Source: Flavobacterium psychrophilum (GTDB taxonomy: Bacteria; Bacteroidota; Bacteroidia; Flavobacteriales; Flavobacteriaceae). From it: DNA of 33,554 nucleotides. Of this stretch, positions 24,421-32,625 are shown piece after piece. The DNA is taken from NCBI GenBank assembly GCA_945874225.1, contig CAMCFT010000032.1, forward strand, positions 1-33,554. Direction: 5' to 3'. A program made the translations under genes and the position numbers. The number at the start of each line of letters is the position of its first letter. Position 1 is the stretch's first letter. The notes below the pieces were generated by a model, which did no database searches, had not been told where the DNA came from, and worked only from the letters and a program-made list of their open reading frames with translations.

Positions 24421-24466
24421 TGGGTTCTGTTTTGTAGTAAAATCAAAAAACAACTTTTAGAACCCA
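24421..24466. repeat. Inverted repeat in the gap before the methyltransferase
   Basis: TGGGTTCT (24421-24428) and AGAACCCA (24459-24466) are exact reverse complements, separated by 30 nt, with GTTTT and AAAAC able to extend the stem. It could be an attenuator, a terminator without T-run or an element remnant. Confidence 0.5.
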
Positions 24467-24478
24467 CATCAAAAAACA

Positions 24479-25219
24479 ATGAATAAAACTATCAAGAAAA
24501 TTTTGGAAGTAGGATTTAAATTACCAGTATTAATTGAGTCACTATTTGATAAACAATTTTTAGCCGCAGATGTGCCTATGTCTAAAACAGTCAGTCATCA
24601 AAATTGGCGAAAACATTTATATGAAATTGGGAATAAGCCCGGAATGAGAATTTTAGAAATCGGTAGTCGTGAGGTAACAGGAAAATCAAATGCCCGAAAA
24701 GAATTCTCTAATGCAACATATATAGGATTTGACTTTTATGCTGGAGATAATGTCGATGTTGTAGGCGATGTCCATAAGCTTTCTTCCTACTTTAGAGAAG
24801 AAGAAAAATTCGATTTGATCTACTCAAGTGCTTGTTTTGAGCATTTTGCAATGCCTTGGGTTGTAGCTACTGAAATTTCAAAGCTTTTAAAAATTGGTGG
24901 AATTGTTTTTGTTGAAACTCATTTTTCGTTTTCCTCTCACGAAAGGCCTTGGAATTTTTTCCAATTTAGCGATATGGGATTAAGGACTTTATTTTCAAAA
25001 GCTCTTGGATTTGAATGTATAGAAGCGGGTATGTCAAATCCGATAGTTGGTAGATTTTCATCCTTAGCGGATGGGTATTTAAAAAACAAACCAATAGGAG
25101 GGCTTTATTGCCATAGTGAGTTTCTCGGTAAAAAAATCAGAGAGGTTGAGAATTTTGATTGGGGGACAGTTGATTTGATTGATGTTGTTGGAGAAACAAA
25201 ATACCCGGAGCCTAAATAA
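24479..25219 (+). CDS. Class I SAM-dependent methyltransferase
   Basis: A 246-residue cytoplasmic enzyme with the SAM-binding motif I MRILEIGSRE (56-65). IGFDFYAGDNVDVVGDVHKL corresponds to the adenosine/acidic loop region. FDLIYSSACFEHF and LLKIGGIVFVETHFSFSSHE follow, the usual order of the Methyltransf_11 family. The N-terminal ~45 residues are not part of the fold and may bind substrate. In this context it could methylate a sugar hydroxyl or terminate a chain. The substrate is not known. Base composition matches the AT-rich cassette. Confidence 0.8.
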   Translation: MNKTIKKILEVGFKLPVLIESLFDKQFLAADVPMSKTVSHQNWRKHLYEIGNKPGMRILEIGSREVTGKSNARKEFSNATYIGFDFYAGDNVDVVGDVHKLSSYFREEEKFDLIYSSACFEHFAMPWVVATEISKLLKIGGIVFVETHFSFSSHERPWNFFQFSDMGLRTLFSKALGFECIEAGMSNPIVGRFSSLADGYLKNKPIGGLYCHSEFLGKKIREVENFDWGTVDLIDVVGETKYPEPK

Positions 25220-25337
25220 GTATTAAAATATGGTGCACAACAAAGTGTAATAATAGTATGGGTTTCAATAGTGTTTCATTTGAATTTATAGTGAATATAT
25301 TGTCGAATTAAATACAAAACCAAAAACACTATACAAT

Positions 25338-25817
25338 ATGAGATTTATTTTATTAAACTTGAATGTTTTGTCTTATGGGCAAACAATAATTCATCATCAA
25401 GCACTTTCTTCTCAAGGCACGGGTGTAAAACTCAACAATGGGGTGTATATTAATCAAACTATTGGGCAACAAAGTGTTATTGGAAATCAATCAAAAAGCA
25501 GGCATGCTTATGTTCAAGGTTACCAACAAGGGAATAGGAAAAAGCATCAAAAAAAAAACTTATTTCCAGTTAATACAACTATTAATTATCCAAATCCTTT
25601 TATTGAATCAATAAATTTTCAATTTTCTAAGTCTATAGGAGATTTAATTACTGTAACCGTTTCTGATATGCAAGGCAGAATAGTGTTTCAGCAGAAAAAA
25701 AGAGCTAATGAAAATATTTTGACTATTGAATTAGGACTTTTACCTGCAAGTAATTATATGGTTCAACTCTCGGCTTTAAACTATACTTATTTTGCAAAAA
25801 TTTTAAAACAACAATAA
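25338..25817 (+). CDS. Small secreted protein with type IX secretion sorting domain
   Basis: A 159-residue protein with a hydrophobic N-terminus ending in SYGQ, the usual cleavage site style in Flavobacteria, and a small mature part (QALSSQGTGVKLNNG, QTIGQQSVIGNQ, VQGYQQG). A C-terminal domain begins at TINYPNPFIESINFQF and ends KILKQQ. This pattern (YPNPF, VSDMQGRIV, GLLPASNYMVQL) is the type A sorting signal that directs proteins through the type IX secretion system to the cell surface. The predicted signal peptide is only about 15 residues and has a single basic residue, shorter than usual. No upstream in-frame Met is visible, so the N-terminus may be trimmed. Its role in the locus is unknown. 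Confidence 0.75.
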   Translation: MRFILLNLNVLSYGQTIIHHQALSSQGTGVKLNNGVYINQTIGQQSVIGNQSKSRHAYVQGYQQGNRKKHQKKNLFPVNTTINYPNPFIESINFQFSKSIGDLITVTVSDMQGRIVFQQKKRANENILTIELGLLPASNYMVQLSALNYTYFAKILKQQ

Positions 25818-26007
25818 AAAGAAAAGTTAATTTTTTTGATTTAAAAAATTTAATTTTTTTTCTAACTTGAGATACAGGAAAAATCAATTTTCTTAATAAG
25901 TGAGAAACACAAAGCTTTTAAATAACAAATAATCCTGTAGATTAAATTAATACAGATATAATGTAATAAAAAAAAATAGTTTTTTTTAAAATGCTATGTA
26001 TACAATT
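25818..26007. other. AT-rich gap with possible terminator
   Basis: AATTTTTT (25829-25836) and AAAAAATT (25843-25850) can form a weak stem followed by TAATTTTTTTT, perhaps a terminator. TACAGGA (25873-25879) and TCCTGTA (25933-25939) form a wide 7-bp inverted repeat. Nothing else is visible. Confidence 0.4.
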
Positions 26008-28608
26008 ATGAAAAAAATACAATTCTGGTTTTTAATTCTTTTTAGTTCTTTCGTTTATTCCCAAACTAACGGAATAAGCTATCAGGTAGTAATTCTTGAT
26101 CCAAACGGGAACACACCCTTGGCGAATCAAACTATATGTTTGCAATTTAAAATTTTAAATAGTAGCTCACTGATTGATTATCAAGAAACCATTACTTCAT
26201 CTACTGATGATTTTGGAATGATTAATACAATAATAGGCAGTGGTCTTCCTTCTGGAGGTTCAGCGGCAACTTTTAATGATATTGTGTGGAATAAAACGTC
26301 AAAGAGCCTAATAGTCGAAGTAGATTTGAATGGTACTTGTTCTTCTTTCGTCGAAATTAGTAATCAACCCTTTACTTCGGTTCCTTTTGCTTTGCATGCC
26401 ACAAATGGAGGTTCAACAAACTTATCTTTCACTGCAGGTCCCACCAATGGAGTTGTAGTTTCAGATACTGGTGATGATGCTATTGTCCCTATAGCATCTG
26501 AGACTAATTCTGGACTTCTCGCTCCTAATGAGTATATTCAATTATTGAATTTGACTTCTAATTTAGCGAATAAACAAGATGTTTTAGTTGATGCTGTAAA
26601 TATTAAGACTATAAATGGAAATTCCCTATTAGGTAATGGTGATTTAGCTGTAGAGGGTAAAATATCTCAAACTATTACAAATGACGTTACCACAACTGCC
26701 CCAAGTGAGGATGTTGTATATGATGCTTTAGATTTAAAAATAAATAAAAACACGAGTCAAATTGCAGAAACGACTTCGTTAAACTTATTTAAAATTACTC
26801 CTTCTACAGCAGGAAATGAAACTTTTGGATTAGATTTTAATTCTTTCCCTAATCCAGGAGCAGGAGCCGGAACCTACAATCACGGAACTTTCTTAGGGTA
26901 CAATACAGGATGGCATTCAGGACAAGCTACAACAGCAGGAAAACCAAGTATAATGATTGGTTTAGAGGATAATTATTTTGACTACATTGGGGATTTAAAG
27001 TTTGGAACAGAATTTTATGTTCAGGCATTTTCTCCAAATGGTACAACAGTTCAGATATCAAGACCTTATTATGCGAGGGGTTATCAAAAAGATGATGGCA
27101 CAGATGGCTGGGCTGTAATTTCTAACATTGGTTCAAGTGGAACTGATAGAAGTTTTACTGTTAGAGAAGGAGTAAATAATTTATTTCAAATAACTCCAAC
27201 AAGTACTAATTTTTATACTGCTGAAACAAGGATAAACAATATTCTTAAAGTACAATCAGGGAATATATTAATGGATAATGGAAGGTATTTTCAATATAAA
27301 AATAATGCTGGGGGAGTTGCTTCGGTATTTAATTTATCACCTGATAATACTTTTTATATTGGAGACATTTTTAATAATATTGGGGGGAATGTAATTTTAA
27401 GAAGTGGAGGGCTTTCGTCCTTAACATTAAATCCATTAGGTGATGCCACTTTTTATGGAGCAACAACGGCAACTTCGTTTATAAAATCTGGAGGGACATC
27501 TGCACAATTTCTTATGGCTGATGGATCTGTTAGCACACCCACAATTCCTCTTATGGGAACCGGACAGACTGGTTTTTTGCCAAAATTTACAGGTACTACA
27601 ACTTTAGACAATAGTGCTATAATTGAAAATGGCTCATCGGTTTCATTAAATTACCCCGCCACAGCTAGCATTGATACTCGTCTCTCCATATCAAACTCAG
27701 GGAATGGAGGAGCAGGAAGAGGAACAGCAATAGTTATGGGAGTGCCAGGAAGTTCAAGTAATGTTGATGGTGTAAAAATCAATGTCTATACAGTAGGTGG
27801 AGCCACTGCCACACAATCAGCGGATTTAGCATTTGATGTTGCGTTATCAGGGACACTAACCGAAAGAATGAGAATGACATCTAATGGTAACTTATTAATA
27901 GGGACAACGACAGATGATAATCTTAATAAATTGCAAGTAAACGGAACAACAACAGCCACTTCGTTTATAAAATCAGGAGGAACTTCGTCTCAGTTTTTAA
28001 AGGCGGATGGGAGTATAGATGCAACTATTTATCAACCGCTCTTGAATAATCCGGTGACAGGTAGTTTGGCTGTAGGCTATTTGCCAAAAGTAATAGGAAC
28101 TTCAATTTTAGGCAATAGTGCTATTCAAGAAAGTGGCTCATCAGTTTTATTAAACTACCCAGCCACAGCTAACATTGATACACGATTATCTATATCAAAT
28201 TCAGGAAATGGAGGAGCAGGAAGAGGGACAGCAATAGTTATGGGGGTACCAGGAAGTTCAAGTAATATTGATGGTGTAAAAATCAATGCCTATACAGTAG
28301 GTGGAGCGACTGCTTCACAATCAGCAGATTTAGCATTTGATGTCGCATTATCCGGAGAACTTACAGAAAGAATGAGAATGACATCTAATGGTAATTTATT
28401 AATAGGGACAACGACAGATGATAATGTTAATAAATTACAAGTATCTGGAACAGTAGAATCAACACAATACAAATTATCAGCATTAAACATCGCTCCAGTA
28501 AGTGCAACGGCTCCAGGAACACTTGGTGAAATTAGATATGATGAAAACTATATGTATTTATGTGTAGCAACTAATACTTGGAAACGCTCATCGTTAAAAA
28601 CTTGGTAA
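26008..28608 (+). CDS. Secreted tail-fibre-like surface protein with internal repeats
   Basis: An 866-residue protein if started at 26008 (MKKIQFWFLILFSSFVYSQ), which gives a proper signal peptide cleaved at YS-Q. The ATG 12 bases upstream is less likely. The N-terminal ~120 residues (VVILDPNGNTPLANQTICLQ, then TSVPFALHAT) form a module I recognise from many Bacteroidota surface proteins. After it come tail-fibre-type segments (NGNSLLGNGDLAVEG, FIKSGGTSAQFLMADGS, GNLLIGTTTDDN with LQVNGT) and a C-terminal tip GTLGEIRYDENYMYLC. A block of ~165 residues is present twice in tandem. There is no type IX sorting signal and no S74 chaperone domain. It may form a trimeric fibre or adhesin linked to the polysaccharide, but this is inference. 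Confidence 0.75.
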   Translation: MKKIQFWFLILFSSFVYSQTNGISYQVVILDPNGNTPLANQTICLQFKILNSSSLIDYQETITSSTDDFGMINTIIGSGLPSGGSAATFNDIVWNKTSKSLIVEVDLNGTCSSFVEISNQPFTSVPFALHATNGGSTNLSFTAGPTNGVVVSDTGDDAIVPIASETNSGLLAPNEYIQLLNLTSNLANKQDVLVDAVNIKTINGNSLLGNGDLAVEGKISQTITNDVTTTAPSEDVVYDALDLKINKNTSQIAETTSLNLFKITPSTAGNETFGLDFNSFPNPGAGAGTYNHGTFLGYNTGWHSGQATTAGKPSIMIGLEDNYFDYIGDLKFGTEFYVQAFSPNGTTVQISRPYYARGYQKDDGTDGWAVISNIGSSGTDRSFTVREGVNNLFQITPTSTNFYTAETRINNILKVQSGNILMDNGRYFQYKNNAGGVASVFNLSPDNTFYIGDIFNNIGGNVILRSGGLSSLTLNPLGDATFYGATTATSFIKSGGTSAQFLMADGSVSTPTIPLMGTGQTGFLPKFTGTTTLDNSAIIENGSSVSLNYPATASIDTRLSISNSGNGGAGRGTAIVMGVPGSSSNVDGVKINVYTVGGATATQSADLAFDVALSGTLTERMRMTSNGNLLIGTTTDDNLNKLQVNGTTTATSFIKSGGTSSQFLKADGSIDATIYQPLLNNPVTGSLAVGYLPKVIGTSILGNSAIQESGSSVLLNYPATANIDTRLSISNSGNGGAGRGTAIVMGVPGSSSNIDGVKINAYTVGGATASQSADLAFDVALSGELTERMRMTSNGNLLIGTTTDDNVNKLQVSGTVESTQYKLSALNIAPVSATAPGTLGEIRYDENYMYLCVATNTWKRSSLKTW
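27460..28440 (+). repeat. In-frame tandem duplication inside the fibre gene
   Basis: The segment from about 27460 to 27947 recurs from about 27948 to 28440. Offset is about 488 bp in the first part and 504 bp later, a difference of 16 bp across a diverged linker. The stretches 27660-27920 and 28164-28424 are nearly identical, so the duplication is recent or kept alike by recombination. Confidence 0.85.
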
Positions 28609-28725
28609 GATAATTATGCATACTCAGTTTTACTTTTTGTTTAGCTTTTATTTACATATCAATAAACTAATGAAAAATAATATCCCTATCAAGTTTGGCG
28701 TAATTGTTATAAATTCTATTTCAAA

Positions 28726-29553
28726 ATGAATACAATTCTAGGGGTAATTATAACCTATAACCCAGATTTAAATTTATTAAATAAAAACATCACTTCTTTT
28801 ATTGATTCTGTAGATGCCGTTATTATTGTTGATAATGGCTCTAAGGCAATTTCAGAATTGTTTCATTTGGAAAGTGATACTATAAAAGTACTGAGCAATA
28901 GTTCAAATCTTGGTATCGCTGATGGATTAAATCAGGCTCTTTTTTATGCTCAGGAACATCATTTTGATTATGTTTTGACCATGGATCAGGATTCTTTTTT
29001 TGAAAGTACCACGATACAAAATTTGCTTTTAGGCTTCAAAAACGACAAAATAGCTATTGTTTGCCCAAGTTTAAAAGACATGAATAGTCATCATTTTGTA
29101 ACGGTGTCTGAAGAATATGTCGAGATATTTACGGCCATAACTTCAGGATGTCTCTGCAATGTTGCGATTCTGACATCAGTTGGAGGATTTGATTCTAAAA
29201 TGTTTATTGATTATGTCGATTTTGAGTTATGTCTTCGGCTTCAGAAAAACGGATTCAAAATCATACAATCCCAGCAGAGTGTATTGTGTCATCATTTAGG
29301 AGAAAGTAAAATTCATTATTTTCTGGGAATGCCTATAATTTGTACCAATCATTCTCCTTTGCGAAGGTTTTATTATGCGCGCAATAAAATTTATATATAT
29401 AAAAAGTATTTTTTAGTCTTCCCTCTTTTTGTCCTAAGAGATGTTTTATCATTTGGCAAAACGATTGTAAGTATTCTCTTTTTTGAAAAATTGAAAAGGG
29501 AAAAAATTAAGATGATTACAAAGGGAATCTGGCAGGGTTTGTTTTTTATTTAA
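28726..29553 (+). CDS. Glycosyltransferase family 2 (rhamnosyltransferase-like)
   Basis: A 275-residue cytoplasmic or membrane-associated glycosyltransferase with a GT-A fold. It begins GVIITYNPDLNLL, then IIVDNGS and NLGIADGLNQAL. The metal-binding DxD motif is in TMDQDS (D87-x-D89). The acceptor side shows GGFDSKMFIDYVDFELCLRL, followed by SPLRRFYYARNKIYIYKKYF, a C-terminal signature of the RfbF-like rhamnosyltransferase group. RmlB upstream would supply the precursor of dTDP-rhamnose if rmlCD exist elsewhere. The next gene starts 9 bp downstream. Confidence 0.87.
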   Translation: MNTILGVIITYNPDLNLLNKNITSFIDSVDAVIIVDNGSKAISELFHLESDTIKVLSNSSNLGIADGLNQALFYAQEHHFDYVLTMDQDSFFESTTIQNLLLGFKNDKIAIVCPSLKDMNSHHFVTVSEEYVEIFTAITSGCLCNVAILTSVGGFDSKMFIDYVDFELCLRLQKNGFKIIQSQQSVLCHHLGESKIHYFLGMPIICTNHSPLRRFYYARNKIYIYKKYFLVFPLFVLRDVLSFGKTIVSILFFEKLKREKIKMITKGIWQGLFFI

Positions 29554-29562
29554 AATGAAACT

Positions 29563-30618
29563 ATGAAAATTTTATTTTTTACAAAATACAACGAGTTGGG
29601 TCCCAGTAGCAGGTATAGGGTGTATCAATATTTAAACTCTTATGAAAAAGCGGGAATTCAGGTTGCTGTTGCCCCTTTGTTTGGCCCCCATTTTTTTACC
29701 AATAATAAAGTACAAAAAACAGTATATACACTATATTATTATTTAAGAAGGGCTTTTAAATTATTTCAAATTTATAAATATGATTTGATCTATATAGAAT
29801 ATGAATTGTTTACATACTTCCCTGCTGTTTTTGAGAATCTACTCAAACTACTCAAAATAAAATATATTGTTGATTATGATGATGCCATTTTTCATAATTA
29901 TAACGCCTCTAATAATTTTTTTATTAAATTATTTCTCCATAATAAAATTGATCATGTTATAAATAACGCCAACTATGTGGTAAGTGGGAGTCCCTATTTG
30001 ACAACTTATATAAGCAGGCTTAACACTAATGTTATTGAAATACCTACATCAATTCCTAAAGAAGTGTATACTCAAAAACCGGAAAGCAAAACCAACACTA
30101 TTTTTACAATAGGCTGGATAGGTTCAAGAGCTACAAGTTTTAATGTTATAAAACTTATTCCCGCATTTGAGGAACTAAGCAAAAAACTAAAATTTCAGTT
30201 AAACTTAATTGGGTTTGATGCAAATGAACAAAGGAAATTTGCTCATTTGAACGTAAACTTCATCAAATGGGATTCTAAAACCGAAATAGAAGAAATACAT
30301 AAATTTGACCTAGGAATAATGCCTTTAGAGAATACTCCTTTCAATCAAGGAAAATGCGGTTTTAAATTAGTACAATATATGGGATGTTCTTTGCCTACCA
30401 TTGCTACTCCACTTGAAGCAAATGTTAAAATTAACAGGAGCAAAAAAAATCTGCATGCCATTACGATAGAAGATTGGGTTAATGCTTTTGAAAAAGTGTA
30501 TCATAATCAGGATTATTTTAGAGAAGTAGGGAAAGAAAATTATGTGGATTATACAAAATATTATACTGTAGAAGGGAATAGTGAGGCTTATATTGCAGTT
30601 TTTAAAAGATTTAAATAA
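29563..30618 (+). CDS. Glycosyltransferase family 4-like (GT-B fold)
   Basis: A 351-residue enzyme that begins MKILFFTKYNELGPSSRYRV, typical of a GT4 subgroup in Bacteroidota in which (S/A)SRYRVYQY follows the first strand. It continues with DLIYIEYELFTYFPAV and YIVDYDDAIFHNY. The C-terminal nucleotide-binding half has IGWIGSRATSFNV and the GT4 signature GKCGFKLVQYMGCSLPTIAT. Donor and acceptor are unknown. It lies 9 bp after the GT2 and 96 bp before the amidotransferase, in one transcription direction. Confidence 0.85.
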   Translation: MKILFFTKYNELGPSSRYRVYQYLNSYEKAGIQVAVAPLFGPHFFTNNKVQKTVYTLYYYLRRAFKLFQIYKYDLIYIEYELFTYFPAVFENLLKLLKIKYIVDYDDAIFHNYNASNNFFIKLFLHNKIDHVINNANYVVSGSPYLTTYISRLNTNVIEIPTSIPKEVYTQKPESKTNTIFTIGWIGSRATSFNVIKLIPAFEELSKKLKFQLNLIGFDANEQRKFAHLNVNFIKWDSKTEIEEIHKFDLGIMPLENTPFNQGKCGFKLVQYMGCSLPTIATPLEANVKINRSKKNLHAITIEDWVNAFEKVYHNQDYFREVGKENYVDYTKYYTVEGNSEAYIAVFKRFK

Positions 30619-30714
30619 AATTTTACAAGGAATAAAAGGGGCTGTTCTGTTTATGAATCGTTTCAATCGTCTTGTTTGCCCTAAAGAAGGTATTATAAAA
30701 AATTTATATAATGT

Positions 30715-32625
30715 ATGTGCGGAATAAATGGATTCGTATCAAAGGGCTTTAAAGAATCGAAAATCATTGATGGGATTCTGGATAAAATGAATAACGAGAT
30801 TATCCATCGAGGCCCTGATCAAGATGGTTTTTTTACCGAAAGCAATCAAAATTTTTCGATAGGAATGGCGATGCGCCGGCTGTCAATTATAGATTTATCA
30901 ACAGGAAAACAACCTATCTTTTCTGCTGATAGTCAGAAAATAATTGTTTTTAATGGAGAGATTTATAATTACAAATTACTAAGACAAGAACATTTAAGCG
31001 ATTATAATTTTAAAACTAATTCAGACACCGAAGTAATTATTGCTTTGTATGAAAAATATGGAGTGCTGTCATTTGCGATGCTCGACGGGATGTTTGCTTT
31101 TAGTATATACGATAAAACCGTAAACAAAGTATTTCTTGCCCGTGATTTTTTTGGTGAAAAACCACTTTACTATACTTTGAATAGCGATAATTTTTATTGG
31201 TGTTCTGAACTAAAATCGCTGATGAAGGTTTTGCCTTATAAACCTGAAATTTCCAAGCAAGGATTAAACTTATATTTTCAGTTAACTTATATTCCAGCAC
31301 CCTTCACGATTTATGAATCTATTTTAAAACTGGAAGCAAATCATTATTTAGAATTTGATTGCGATAATTTTAATTTCACAATTCAGGAAATTAAACAAAA
31401 CATAGTTTCCAACTATTCTAATTTAAGTAAGAAGGAGGCAGCGAAAATAAATCATGATCTAGTACATAAAAGTGTTGAAAGTCGTTCAATCTCTGACGTT
31501 CCAATTGGCACATTTCTTTCAGGTGGTGTAGATTCCTCCATAGTTTCTTTATGTTTAGCCCATCAATCCAATACAAAAATAGAAACATTCTCGGTGGGAT
31601 TCGATAAAAAATCATTCGATGAAACGGATAAATCCCGTACCATCGCAAAAATCATAAACAGCAATCATCATGAGTTTATATTGGCCGAAAATGATCTGGC
31701 CGAAAATATAAGCAACATCATATTAAATTTTGACGAACCTTATGCCGATTCATCAGCTTTGCCTACCTATTTAGTGGCCAGTAAAACCAAAAAGTTTGTA
31801 TCAGTTGCCCTAACAGGAGATGGTGGTGATGAAGTTTATGGAGGTTACAACAAATATTATATGGGAAGGCTGAATCATTATTATACCCAATGTATTCCAA
31901 AACCCGTTCATAATTTTTCTTTTACTGTTTTAGACCGTATGTTGCATTCTAAAGATGATCAACGCGGTTTGATGTTTAAAGCGAAAAGATTTATGAAAGC
32001 AGTAGATTTTGAAGGTGATTTTTATTATGATATTATTTCACTTGCCTTTTTAGAAAAGGAGCGAAAAGAGATTTTTAATTTTAATAATTATATAATTGAC
32101 CCACTGGGCTATTATAAAAAAACAATCGGATTAAAGAATAAATCACTTACGGATTTCAGAAACATTGACAGGATCTTGAGTCTGGAAGGAGATTTGTTAG
32201 TAAAAGTAGACCGTTCTGCTATGATGACTTCATTAGAATGCAGAGCACCATTTCTCAACAAAGATTTATGGGGTTTTACTAATAGTTTGCCGGAAAGTTA
32301 TTTGATACATAACTGGGATAAAAAACACTTGCTCAAGGAATCCTTCAAACATTATTTTCCTAAAGATTTTTTAAATAAATCAAAACAAGGGTTTGGAGTG
32401 CCTGTTGGAGACTGGTTACGAGGTATTTTAAAAGAGGAATTGCTAACTTATATTGATAAAAAATTTATTGAAGAGCAAAACATATTTAATCACGAAATTA
32501 TTTCAAAGCTAGTATACAATCATTTAGAAAGTAAAATAGACAATGCTTTTAGAGTTTGGACATTTTATTGTTTTCAATTATGGTATAAAAAAATGTATTC
32601 CAAAATAAATGAACTAAAAATTTAA
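30715..32625 (+). CDS. asnB: Glutamine-hydrolysing asparagine synthase-like amidotransferase
   Basis: A 636-residue cytoplasmic enzyme of the AsnB family. The glutaminase domain begins MCGINGF, with Cys2 as nucleophile, and contains RGPDQDG and MAMRRLSIIDL. The synthetase domain has the ATP pyrophosphatase loop SGGVDSS (269-275) and LTGDGGDEVYGGY. The start at 30715 is fixed by the required Met-Cys. It is longer than E. coli AsnB (about 554) and fits the long subgroup often found in polysaccharide loci, such as WbpS in Pseudomonas O6, which amidates GalNAcA. As UDP-GalNAcA genes are present here, uronic acid amidation is a good guess. Ordinary asparagine synthesis remains possible. Confidence 0.92.
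   Translation: MCGINGFVSKGFKESKIIDGILDKMNNEIIHRGPDQDGFFTESNQNFSIGMAMRRLSIIDLSTGKQPIFSADSQKIIVFNGEIYNYKLLRQEHLSDYNFKTNSDTEVIIALYEKYGVLSFAMLDGMFAFSIYDKTVNKVFLARDFFGEKPLYYTLNSDNFYWCSELKSLMKVLPYKPEISKQGLNLYFQLTYIPAPFTIYESILKLEANHYLEFDCDNFNFTIQEIKQNIVSNYSNLSKKEAAKINHDLVHKSVESRSISDVPIGTFLSGGVDSSIVSLCLAHQSNTKIETFSVGFDKKSFDETDKSRTIAKIINSNHHEFILAENDLAENISNIILNFDEPYADSSALPTYLVASKTKKFVSVALTGDGGDEVYGGYNKYYMGRLNHYYTQCIPKPVHNFSFTVLDRMLHSKDDQRGLMFKAKRFMKAVDFEGDFYYDIISLAFLEKERKEIFNFNNYIIDPLGYYKKTIGLKNKSLTDFRNIDRILSLEGDLLVKVDRSAMMTSLECRAPFLNKDLWGFTNSLPESYLIHNWDKKHLLKESFKHYFPKDFLNKSKQGFGVPVGDWLRGILKEELLTYIDKKFIEEQNIFNHEIISKLVYNHLESKIDNAFRVWTFYCFQLWYKKMYSKINELKI

Noticed and set aside
26008..28608. Prophage remnant because of the tail-fibre-like protein
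   Set aside because: There is a secretion signal and a Bacteroidota surface-protein N-terminus, and no other phage gene is nearby.
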